Shown: positions 57,120 to 64,000 of the stretch, piece by piece | Layout: each line of letters starts with the position of its first letter | Position numbering within the stretch: position 1 is the first letter of the stretch | NCBI RefSeq assembly: GCF_009392895.1 | Contig: NZ_CP045488.1 | Span: 868,001-932,000, forward strand | DNA from: Natronorubrum aibiense | GTDB lineage: Archaea; Halobacteriota; Halobacteria; Halobacteriales; Natrialbaceae | Length of the DNA stretch: 64,000 nt | Direction of reading: 5' to 3' | Program-made: the position numbers and the translations under genes | Notes under the pieces: model-generated | What the model saw: only the letters and a program-made list of their open reading frames with translations | The model's database searches: none | Told to the model about the DNA's origin: nothing

Positions 57120-57839
57120 ATGCGTGTGATCCGCGGCCGTGGGACGACGATCGAAGCCGACCGTGAGGTGAGCCGTGGGCTTCTTTCGGACGCTGCCGAC
57201 GGCGAGCCGGCGGTCCGCGTCTGGACACCCCACCGCCAGATCGCGTTCGGCCGCCGGGATCGACGACTCGAGGGCTACGACGCTGCCTCCGACCTCGCCC
57301 GCGAGCGTGGCTTCCCGCCCGTCGAACGCGACGTCGGCGGGCGGGCGGTGGCCTACGACGGCGAGACGACGCTCGCGTTCGTCCGCGCCGAACCGGCTGC
57401 GGACTTCCGTCGCGGGACGACCGCCCGGTACGAGCGAGCGACCGAGGCCATCGAACGGGCGCTGCGTTCGCTCGAGGGCGAACTCGAGATCGGCGCCGGT
57501 GAACCGGACGACTCCTTCTGTCCGGGCACCCACTCGCTGTCGGTCGTCGATGCGACCGGCCGACGACGGAAGATCGTGGGGCTCGCTCAGCGGGTCACAC
57601 AGGACGCCGCCGTCGTCGCCGGCATCGCGCTCGTCGACCACCGTGACACGCTCGCGGCCGTCCTCGATGGCGTCTACGACGCGCTCGAGGTGTCGTTCGA
57701 TCCCGAGTCAGTCGGCACCGTCGCGGCCGGCGGCGGCCCCACCGATCCCGCCGTCGTTCGCTCGACGCTCGAGGACGCGCTCGTCGGCGACGAGTCAACG
57801 GCCGTAACAGTCGAGACCGTCGGCGAAGACGGCGAGTAG
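57120..57839 (+). CDS. lplA: Lipoate-protein ligase family protein
   Basis: 239 residues from ATG 57120 (MRVIRGRGTTIEADREVSRG). The BPL/LplA fold shows the lipoate-pocket VERDVGGRAVAYDGETTLAF (about 72-91) and the catalytic lysine in RRKIVGLAQRV (about 146-156). It attaches lipoate to E2 or H-protein. Haloarchaea need this for 2-oxoacid dehydrogenase and the glycine cleavage system; those genes are not in the window. Confidence 0.87.
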   Translation: MRVIRGRGTTIEADREVSRGLLSDAADGEPAVRVWTPHRQIAFGRRDRRLEGYDAASDLARERGFPPVERDVGGRAVAYDGETTLAFVRAEPAADFRRGTTARYERATEAIERALRSLEGELEIGAGEPDDSFCPGTHSLSVVDATGRRRKIVGLAQRVTQDAAVVAGIALVDHRDTLAAVLDGVYDALEVSFDPESVGTVAAGGGPTDPAVVRSTLEDALVGDESTAVTVETVGEDGE

Positions 57840-57920
57840 CGAGGAGGTAACGTTTTTCCGCTCGGCGTCTTCGAACTCGAGTATGCACGCTCGAGTGCGG
57901 CCGCCCGCGGAGGGTGGTCG

Positions 57921-58436
57921 ATGACCGACGGTCGGCCCGACGGGGCAGGGACACGCTGGACCGAACTCCTCGAGGACGCGAGTGCCATCGCCGAGGAGTA
58001 TCGAGAGAACGGCTGGGACGCGATCGTGCTGGAGCCGGCTGCGATCTCGCCGGTCGAACGTGCGGACCGAACCGGACTCGATGTACTCGTCTCGAGCGAG
58101 GCGTACGACCTCGTCGAAGCGCTCGTCGAGGACGGCGACGTCACCGTCACCGCTGCCGACGTCTACTATCGGCCACCGGAACGCGACGAGCACGAACGGA
58201 TCGCCCTCGTCATCGAGCGCGACGACGCGAGCGAAACGGCGATTTTTGTCCCGCTGACCTACGATCTCGAGGACTCGCGTGCCGTCTTCGAGACAGCGCT
58301 CGCCGAGGAGGAACTGCTGGTTCACGTCAGCGCAGCGACGACCGATGACGGCCCCGAAAACTGGATCAGCTTCTCACACGGCGATCCATCGCTGTTTCTC
58401 GAGGAAGCCGACGTTCGAGACTGGGGCGATCGGTAG
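57921..58436 (+). CDS. Uncharacterised haloarchaeal protein
   Basis: 171 residues, acidic and mixed alpha/beta. Recognisable blocks: RWTELLEDASAIAEEYRENGWDAIVLEP, TGLDVLVSSEAYDLVEALVE and ENWISFSHGDPSLFLEE. No signal, membrane segment or known motif. It starts 81 bases after the lipoate ligase gene and may be co-transcribed. I believe homologues exist only in Halobacteria, but cannot verify that. Confidence 0.7.
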   Translation: MTDGRPDGAGTRWTELLEDASAIAEEYRENGWDAIVLEPAAISPVERADRTGLDVLVSSEAYDLVEALVEDGDVTVTAADVYYRPPERDEHERIALVIERDDASETAIFVPLTYDLEDSRAVFETALAEEELLVHVSAATTDDGPENWISFSHGDPSLFLEEADVRDWGDR

Positions 58437-58472
58437 TGTGTCGGTGGTCGTGAGCGGCCAATCGACGCTGGG

Positions 58473-59501
58473 TCACTCACGAAGCCGACTCAGCAGATCG
58501 CTGAGGGCCGTGGGCTGTTGCGATGGGCCACCGCAACCTCTGGACTCGAACGTCCCGTCGAGCGCCATCGAGTGATCGTCGTAGTAGGCATAGAGGTTCT
58601 TCGGGGCCTCGTATCGGCCGCCGTAGTGGCCGACAGGGCCGGTCGTGTCGATAATGTTGTCCTCGAGGTCGGTCGTGAACCGGAAGTCCGTACGTTCGTA
58701 GATGGGGTCGCCGTCGAGCCAGTATCGCACGATGCCGTCGTCGTTGGCCTCGTCGTCGGTCTTCGTGTTCACACAGATGTAGTACTCGAACTCGTACCAC
58801 ACTCCCGGTTCGATTTCAGGCGTAGCAAGCGTGTGCGGTTCGCCGTCGATGATGTAGTCGTGGTCGCCGACGCCTGCACCGTTGTCAACGTGGTAGGTGT
58901 TTGAGAGGAGGTGGAACGGCCCTTCCGGATCGGTATCTCGACTGGTCACGTACAGCCGATTGCTCCAGCCGTTGGTCCCGTCGGGGACGCCACCGCCGGC
59001 GCTCCCGTCGCCCAGCGCGATCGCACAGTTCCAGAGCCGACAGTTCGACGGCTGTCGTCCCTCCATAGACCAGTTGGAGTTGAGCGCAAAGGAGACGCGT
59101 CCGTTGAGCTCTAACAGCCCATCGTCGAACTGGTAGTGCGTGCTCGCACCCCAGTGATCGTCTTCACGAATCCGCAGCTGGAGAGCCGTCGCTCCGGAGT
59201 TAGTCGGACTCGAGACGAATGTGAGGTTGTCGGGATCACCGTTCGAGAGCCAGTAGATGTCCGTCCAGCTCTCGTAGTCGTCGTAATCGAGGTGAATCAC
59301 CTCATCCGGTCGGTTACACGCCGCGCTCGCACTGTCGACTGCCGTGCCTGTAACGCCGAGCAGACTGCCGGCACCCAGAAGCCCGCCCAGACGAAGCGTT
59401 CGTCGTCTGGTGACGCTGGCGGACGCCGTCGGTTCGCTCACGTCAGTTCGGTCGCAATCGTCTGATCCGTGCCCATCACGGGAGTTGGTGGTCGTATCCA
59501 T
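58473..59501 (-). CDS. Tat-exported polysaccharide-lyase or jelly-roll-like protein
   Basis: 342 residues. Tat leader VTRRRTLRLGGLLGAGSLLG (about 30-49), cleavage near SASAACN. The mature protein is beta-rich with aromatic residues: DYESWTDIYWLSNGDPDNL, HYQFDDGLLELNGRVSFALNS, ALGDGSAGGGVPDGTNGWSN and PGVWYEFEYYICVNTKTDD. This pattern (W-x-E-F-E-Y) fits the concanavalin-like fold of alginate or heparin-lyase type enzymes. The family is uncertain. It may degrade extracellular polysaccharides, as could the sulfatase product. Confidence 0.55.
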   Translation of the reverse strand: MDTTTNSRDGHGSDDCDRTDVSEPTASASVTRRRTLRLGGLLGAGSLLGVTGTAVDSASAACNRPDEVIHLDYDDYESWTDIYWLSNGDPDNLTFVSSPTNSGATALQLRIREDDHWGASTHYQFDDGLLELNGRVSFALNSNWSMEGRQPSNCRLWNCAIALGDGSAGGGVPDGTNGWSNRLYVTSRDTDPEGPFHLLSNTYHVDNGAGVGDHDYIIDGEPHTLATPEIEPGVWYEFEYYICVNTKTDDEANDDGIVRYWLDGDPIYERTDFRFTTDLEDNIIDTTGPVGHYGGRYEAPKNLYAYYDDHSMALDGTFESRGCGGPSQQPTALSDLLSRLRE

Positions 59502-59747
59502 CCGAACTGGAGTAGCGACGCACCAGTAATAGTATTCAAGTCGCTACCTGAAAATAACGGCACTATCATCGACCGCTACGGACAGTTGTCGGTACTGGGA
59601 TAGTGTGCGTCGCGTGACTGTCATCTCGGCTAATAACTGTGAGCGTGGATCGCCGTACTGAACTCGAGTTGGCCACCTGAAACGGCTGTCTACCGCAGCA
59701 GGAAGACCGTTTGGTTGTGCACAACGTACTGACTGTCCCGCAAACAG

Positions 59748-60401
59748 TTACTCCTCGTCTTGCGCTCGCAGTTCCTCGCTTGCCTCACGGACTTCTCGCA
59801 TCACACTCGAGATCCGTTCTTCGGCCTCGAGTTCCTCCTCGACCGAGAGGTCGACGCCTTCGACCTCGAGGAGGAACTTGGCGACTTCGGTCGACTCGTA
59901 CATCACGTCGTCGAGCTCCTCGGCCGTGAAGAAATCACACATCGCACCGTAGAGGAAGGTCGCCCCCGCTTTACGGACTTTCTCCTCGAAGGAGGCCCGA
60001 GCCTGGTTGACAGCCTGTGGCGTGTAGGTGTCGGTCATGAAGGGCACGAGTTCGGGCAGATTTTCACCGATTTTGGTCATTTCGACGCCGGTTTCAGTCC
60101 GGAAATCCGAACAGAGCCGGGCGATCGCCCACTCGCGGGCGGTGATGTACGTTCGATCACGGAGGAACTCGTTGACCCGATCGTACTGTGCACCGTCCAT
60201 CTTTTTGAACCGGGCGTACTTCTGGACGTCCTCGGGCGGTTCGTCCGCCGCCGGCTCGGGGTCCGGAACGCCCGGCATCGTGTCGTCTGTGTCGTCACTG
60301 TCGTCAGTTCCTGCAGTCTCGGTACTCGTCTCCGCCTCGGCGTCGGCTGTGGCATCTGAGTCGGCATCGAATCGGGCAGTGTCCAGTCCGTCCTCGTCCA
60401 T
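59748..60401 (-). CDS. DUF5806 family protein
   Basis: About 217 residues from ATG at 60401. An acidic, disordered N-terminus (about 1-55, TETAGTDDSDDTDD) precedes a helical domain: RFKKMDGAQYDRVNEFLRDRTYITAREWAIARLCSDFRTETG, then EMTKIGENLPELVPFMTDTYTPQAVNQARASFEEKVRKAG. The domain is widespread in Halobacteria and annotated as DUF5806; function unknown. It is divergent from the thiolase gene. Confidence 0.8.
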   Translation of the reverse strand: MDEDGLDTARFDADSDATADAEAETSTETAGTDDSDDTDDTMPGVPDPEPAADEPPEDVQKYARFKKMDGAQYDRVNEFLRDRTYITAREWAIARLCSDFRTETGVEMTKIGENLPELVPFMTDTYTPQAVNQARASFEEKVRKAGATFLYGAMCDFFTAEELDDVMYESTEVAKFLLEVEGVDLSVEEELEAEERISSVMREVREASEELRAQDEE

Positions 60402-60558
60402 GCGCACGTGTTGGACCGTCGAACGTAAGGCTGTGAAGGTTTTCGACCGACTGGTCGGCCGTCGATCGTGGGAATTCGAGGAAAAATCAACTGTAAACTG
60501 TTTGTGTGTGTCCGTGAGTTCTACCGGATTTAAGTCCGTTAGGGACATGCGGTAGTAT

Positions 60559-61695
60559 ATGTCACAGACGCCAGTCGTAGTCGAGGCAGTCCGGACTCCG
60601 CAGGGGAAAGAAGACGGCGTATTCGCCGACGTCCGCAGCGAAGATCTCTCGGTGCCGCTGATCGACGAAATTCTCGCGGAGACCGGCCTCTCCGGCGAGG
60701 AGATCGACGACCTGATGTGGGGCTGTGCCCAGCAACGCAGCGAGCAGGGCAACAATATTGCGCGCGTCATCGCCTTGCTCTCGGAACTGGGTGAGAGCGT
60801 GCCGGCGACGACGATCAACCGCTGGTGTGCTTCCTCGATGCAGTCCGTCATCTCGGCATCCGACGCGATCGCGGCCGGCAACCGCGACGCCATCATCGCC
60901 GGCGGCGTCGAAAACATGAGCCGCGTTTCGATGGGCGAGAACATGGGCAGCGTCCACCCGCGGATGGCCGAGCTCTACAACATCGGCGAACTCCAGATGG
61001 GAATGACCGCCGAAAAGGTCGCCGAGGAGTACGGCGTCAGCCGCGAACAACAGGACGAGTACGCCGCCCGGAGCCAGCAACGTGCCACCGAAGCAACCGA
61101 GGGCGGCCGGTTCGACGACGAGATCGTACCGATCGAAACCGAGGACGGCACCATCTCCGAAGACGAAGGTATCCGCCCGGGAACGACCGCCGAAAAACTC
61201 GGCGAACTCCCGACCGTCTTCAAATCCGACGGCACCGTCACGCCCGGTAACGCCTCTCAGATCTCCGACGGCGCATCGGCGCTGCTCATCACGAGCAAAG
61301 CGTTTGCCGAGGAGCACGACCTCGAGATCATGGCCGAAGTCGGGATGAACAATGTCGCCGGCGTCGATCCGACCGTAATGGGGATCGGTCCAGTGCCGGC
61401 GACCGAGGGGCTGCTCGAGCGCAACGGCCGTGACATCGACGACTACGATCTGGTCGAACTCAACGAGGCGTTCGCCAGTCAGGCGGTCTACTCGCGCGAC
61501 CAACTCGGGATCGACCCCGAGATCTTCAACGTCAACGGCGGCGCGATCGCGCTGGGCCACCCGCTCGGCGCGTCGGGGGCCCGCTTGCCGGTCACGCTAA
61601 TTCACGAACTCGAGAAACGCGGCGGCGGCCGCGGCCTGGCGACGCTGTGTATCGGGTTCGGACAGGGAGCGGCGATCGAATTCGACGTCAACTGA
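60559..61695 (+). CDS. Thiolase (acetyl-CoA C-acyltransferase)
   Basis: 378 residues. Active-site cysteine in [11 protein letters not shown] (about C91), histidine in [17 protein letters not shown], and the second cysteine in [12 protein letters not shown] near the end. [18 protein letters not shown] is also present. It is of normal FadA length. It would carry out the thiolytic step of beta-oxidation or form acetoacetyl-CoA; sequence alone cannot separate these. Confidence 0.92.
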   Translation: MSQTPVVVEAVRTPQGKEDGVFADVRSEDLSVPLIDEILAETGLSGEEIDDLMWGCAQQRSEQGNNIARVIALLSELGESVPATTINRWCASSMQSVISASDAIAAGNRDAIIAGGVENMSRVSMGENMGSVHPRMAELYNIGELQMGMTAEKVAEEYGVSREQQDEYAARSQQRATEATEGGRFDDEIVPIETEDGTISEDEGIRPGTTAEKLGELPTVFKSDGTVTPGNASQISDGASALLITSKAFAEEHDLEIMAEVGMNNVAGVDPTVMGIGPVPATEGLLERNGRDIDDYDLVELNEAFASQAVYSRDQLGIDPEIFNVNGGAIALGHPLGASGARLPVTLIHELEKRGGGRGLATLCIGFGQGAAIEFDVN

Positions 61696-61764
61696 ACCAG
61701 ATCGTCGTTTCGGGCGATTCCGTATGACCGGGTCTTTAGATAGTTCCGGGTCGATAGTACCGGT

Positions 61765-62085
61765 ATGAGCACGCTACTGCTGGCGATCATCGTCGGCATC
61801 CCGCTCGCGTGGCATCTCGGGCTCACCGTGTTTACGTACTACGACGCCGGGAACGTCGGCTTAGAGCCACCGGAGAAGTGGACGGCAATCACGTTCTGTA
61901 TTCCGATTTTCGGCTTTTTTATCTATCTCTTCGAGCGCAGCGAACTCTCCTACGACCCGGACACCGACCCCTATCGGGGAAACAACTTCAACATCCACCC
62001 CTCGAGGGCCGACGACGCGCCGTTGCCGTCACGCGGTGACGACCGACTCTCGGTCGACGAAGACGACTGGGACGACGACCAGTAA
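61765..62085 (+). CDS. Small membrane protein with acidic tail
   Basis: 106 residues. Two hydrophobic segments (about 3-22 and 38-58, IFGFFIYLFE) are followed by a polar, Asp-rich tail (DDRLSVDEDDWDDDQ). It resembles a phospholipase D-nuclease-N-type small membrane protein in layout (PPEKWTAITFCIPIFGFF), but the family is not certain. It follows the thiolase by about 70 bases. Confidence 0.65.
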   Translation: MSTLLLAIIVGIPLAWHLGLTVFTYYDAGNVGLEPPEKWTAITFCIPIFGFFIYLFERSELSYDPDTDPYRGNNFNIHPSRADDAPLPSRGDDRLSVDEDDWDDDQ

Positions 62086-62251
62086 CTCACACGACGACCC
62101 CACTCACAGGCCACGAGAGTCACGAGCCTCGAGCGAGTGCTATCGTAGCCACTGGCCGTCACTGCACACCTGATCGTACCGATGATTGTGCGATCAGTGC
62201 GTTACTCGATTCAGTTGGTACTCTATTGCTGCCGACCAGCCCCACCGGTCG

Positions 62252-62485
62252 CTACAGGCCGTGGCGCTGCCGACACGCCTCGCAGATCAACGCTCGAAAC
62301 CACTTCCGTTCGCCACAGCCGTGACAAAGTTGGTACCACTCGAACTCGAGATCGATATCGTCGCTCGTCGATTCGTCGCGCGTATCGGAACTCGATCCAG
62401 CCCGCGGAAGTCGCGCGTTCGGATCGATCCACGTAGTCGATACCTCTCCACTCCCCTCGGTCGGTACCCCCGGATCCGTTGCCAT
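62252..62485 (-). CDS. Small zinc-ribbon protein
   Basis: 77 residues from ATG 62485. A C-terminal zinc knuckle has two CxxC pairs (CHGCGERKW and CEACRQ), preceded by a disordered Ser/Asp-rich N-terminus. Haloarchaea have many such microproteins; function unknown. An earlier ATG at 62530 is in frame. Confidence 0.65.
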   Translation of the reverse strand: MATDPGVPTEGSGEVSTTWIDPNARLPRAGSSSDTRDESTSDDIDLEFEWYQLCHGCGERKWFRALICEACRQRHGL

Positions 62486-62759
62486 CCCGAGTCGGGAATG
62501 TGTTCTATCGCCTATAAGTACGATCCCCATACCGACTCGAGATAGTGAATAAACAGTCTGTTACGCGCGATCAGCCGCGCTGAAACCGGTGGTTGACTCC
62601 ACCAAGCGGATGTGCCACCCGGTTGCTGTCGGAGTCGAACCGCCAGCGTCGGAATCGAACCGGTAACTGCCGGCGGTTCATACAGTCTGCTGTGCCGATG
62701 TACCGCCGACCACCAGCGGCGGGTCGGAGATCGGCGGGACGTGACAACAGCAGTCCGTA

Positions 62760-64000
62760 TCAGTCGTCCGCCGGCGTGCCGGTCACGCCCCCCTCCGCGA
62801 GTCGCTCGGCGGGGACGGTGCCGTCGTCGTTCCAGCCACGTTCGTCGTAGTACGCGGCGAGGCCGTCGTCGAAGCCGGGGATCTCGTAGGGAAGTTGGTC
62901 GTCGTCGCGGTCGAAGCCGCGCTGGTTGTTGAAGTGGCGCTCGAGCGAGACGACGGTGCCACCGAGCTCGAGTAGGTCCTCGTAGTCGGCGTCGAGCAGC
63001 GTCTCGAGGCGCTCGGGGGTGACGAAGTCACGCGAGAACTTACAGAGGACGCCGCTGTCTTTGATGACGTTGACGTTCTCGAGTTCAACGACCTTCGGTG
63101 GCTTGTCGTCGAGACCCTGTTTGTCGAAGGCTCGATCTGCGTCGACGAGCGGGTACTCGTAGGGGTAGAACTCGGCGTACATGTGGTCGGCCCCGCGGTT
63201 CGAGGTGGCGAAGGCGAGCCCCTGACCGTTGAGCGCGCGGCCGTCGTGAGCGGGGAACTCCATACCTTTGACCGTCCAGTTGTCGACGCCGAGTTCCTCG
63301 TGGATTCGGTCGACACCTTCTGCGAGTGTGTCGCCGACGCCCTCGCGGTGGGCGATCTTCTCGACGAGGTCGTGAATGAGCTCGACGTTGCCGAACTCGT
63401 CTTCGCTCGCGAGGTAGGCGGCAACGGTGTCACCGGCAGAGATCGTGTCGATCCCGTACTCGTCACAGAGCTTGTTCGATTTCATCACGTCGACGATGTC
63501 GTCGACGCCCGAGTTCGAGCCAAAGGCCATCACGGTCTCGTACTCGGGGCCTTCGGTCTCGAGGCCGCTTTCCTCGTCTCTGGTCGGCAGTTTGCAGGCG
63601 AAGGCACACGCCGAGCAGGTGCCTTTCTTGTACTTTTTCTCCTCGACGCGGTCTCCGCTGATGCCTTCAGCACCCTCGAACGAGAGGTCGGAGAAGTACC
63701 GCGTTGGCAGGGCCTCGACCTCGTTTGCGTACTCTGTCATCGACGAGGTGCCCTGTCGTTTCATGATGTGGTCGGACTGGGCAGCTTCGCCGTGGATCTC
63801 CATCTGCAGCGGCGGGATCTCGACCTCGCGGGTCGAGTCGCCGTCGAAGGTGATCGCCTTGATGTTTTTCGACCCGAGGACGGCTCCGAGGCCGCCGCGA
63901 CCGAACGCCCGCTCCTCAGACGTCATGATCGAGGCGAAGCGAACCTGATTCTCGCCGGCCGGGCCGATCACGACGGTGTGTTCGGACTCGAGGCCGTGTT
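62760..64000 (-). CDS. aor: Aldehyde ferredoxin oxidoreductase (N-terminus beyond window)
   Basis: The C-terminal about 413 residues of a tungsten/molybdopterin enzyme; the frame is open to the window edge. RFASIMTSEERAFGRGGLGAVLGSKNIKAI matches the pterin-binding region, and CSACAFACKLP with CKFSRDF near the C-terminal side give four iron-sulfur cluster ligands (C-x2-C-x3-C...C). DNWTVKGMEFPAHDGRALNGQGLAFATSNRGADH is also typical. It oxidises aldehydes to acids with ferredoxin as acceptor. Cofactor assembly links loosely to MoaB at 35.8 kb. Confidence 0.93.
   Translation of the reverse strand, partial: HGLESEHTVVIGPAGENQVRFASIMTSEERAFGRGGLGAVLGSKNIKAITFDGDSTREVEIPPLQMEIHGEAAQSDHIMKRQGTSSMTEYANEVEALPTRYFSDLSFEGAEGISGDRVEEKKYKKGTCSACAFACKLPTRDEESGLETEGPEYETVMAFGSNSGVDDIVDVMKSNKLCDEYGIDTISAGDTVAAYLASEDEFGNVELIHDLVEKIAHREGVGDTLAEGVDRIHEELGVDNWTVKGMEFPAHDGRALNGQGLAFATSNRGADHMYAEFYPYEYPLVDADRAFDKQGLDDKPPKVVELENVNVIKDSGVLCKFSRDFVTPERLETLLDADYEDLLELGGTVVSLERHFNNQRGFDRDDDQLPYEIPGFDDGLAAYYDERGWNDDGTVPAERLAEGGVTGTPADD

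Overview
The window comes from a haloarchaeon, most likely of the Natrialbaceae-type Halobacteria. The supporting signs are a high-GC genome with acidic proteins, twin-arginine (Tat) leaders and lipoboxes on exported proteins, TATA-driven and sometimes leaderless genes, archaeal RNase P RNA, a 16S-tRNA-Ala-23S-5S rRNA operon with long inverted processing stems, and clade-typical proteins (Hvo_1808-like surface proteins, HTH_10 regulator, fused double histone, RPA). The lineage below class level is inferred, not computed.

Region 1 (1-12.5 kb) is accessory and mosaic. It holds a Cys-type sulfatase with its own formylglycine-generating enzyme (both catalytic cysteines present), a SulP/STAS anion permease and three DUF1254/DUF1214 exported proteins. 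This looks like a sulfate-ester cleavage and uptake locus. A promoter plus Tat-leader cassette of roughly 200-300 bp is repeated upstream of four genes, and once more as a remnant. One copy is fused in frame to a DNA photolyase. A decayed DUF1254 fragment at 3320-3392 and the orphan cassette at 7029-7136 bracket the sulfatase pair, as if the pair had replaced a fourth DUF1254 gene.

Region 2 (12.5-29.3 kb) is redox and sulfur metabolism. It contains an Mqo-like FAD oxidoreductase, a chemotaxis transducer, cytochrome bd oxidase (cydAB), an HTH_10 regulator, a TauE/SafE exporter overlapping a 53-residue membrane protein, a rhodanese-persulfide dioxygenase fusion, a thioredoxin-reductase-like flavoprotein, a peroxiredoxin, a sulfide:quinone-oxidoreductase-like protein with DUF1641 partner, and a winged-helix/tandem-rhodanese fusion. 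Together they read as a sulfide/persulfide oxidation and detoxification island feeding the quinone pool and the bd oxidase. Two near-identical IS605-type right-end scars flank part of it.

Region 3 (29.8-35.5 kb) is the rRNA operon on the minus strand with processing stems, a promoter, a terminator hairpin and a CAU tRNA upstream.

Region 4 (35.8-64 kb) is mostly core genome: MoaB, a His-rich CobW-type GTPase, an orphan PD-(D/E)XK protein, a beta-helix lipoprotein, tRNA-Asn, CCA-adding enzyme, an RPA-histone-histone deacetylase operon, tRNA-Arg with duplicated 3' ends, RNase P RNA, AMMECR1, nicotinate phosphoribosyltransferase and a nicotinamidase-like hydrolase, two HELVH surface proteins, a serpin lipoprotein, lipoate ligase, thiolase, several small membrane or zinc proteins, and a partial aldehyde ferredoxin oxidoreductase.
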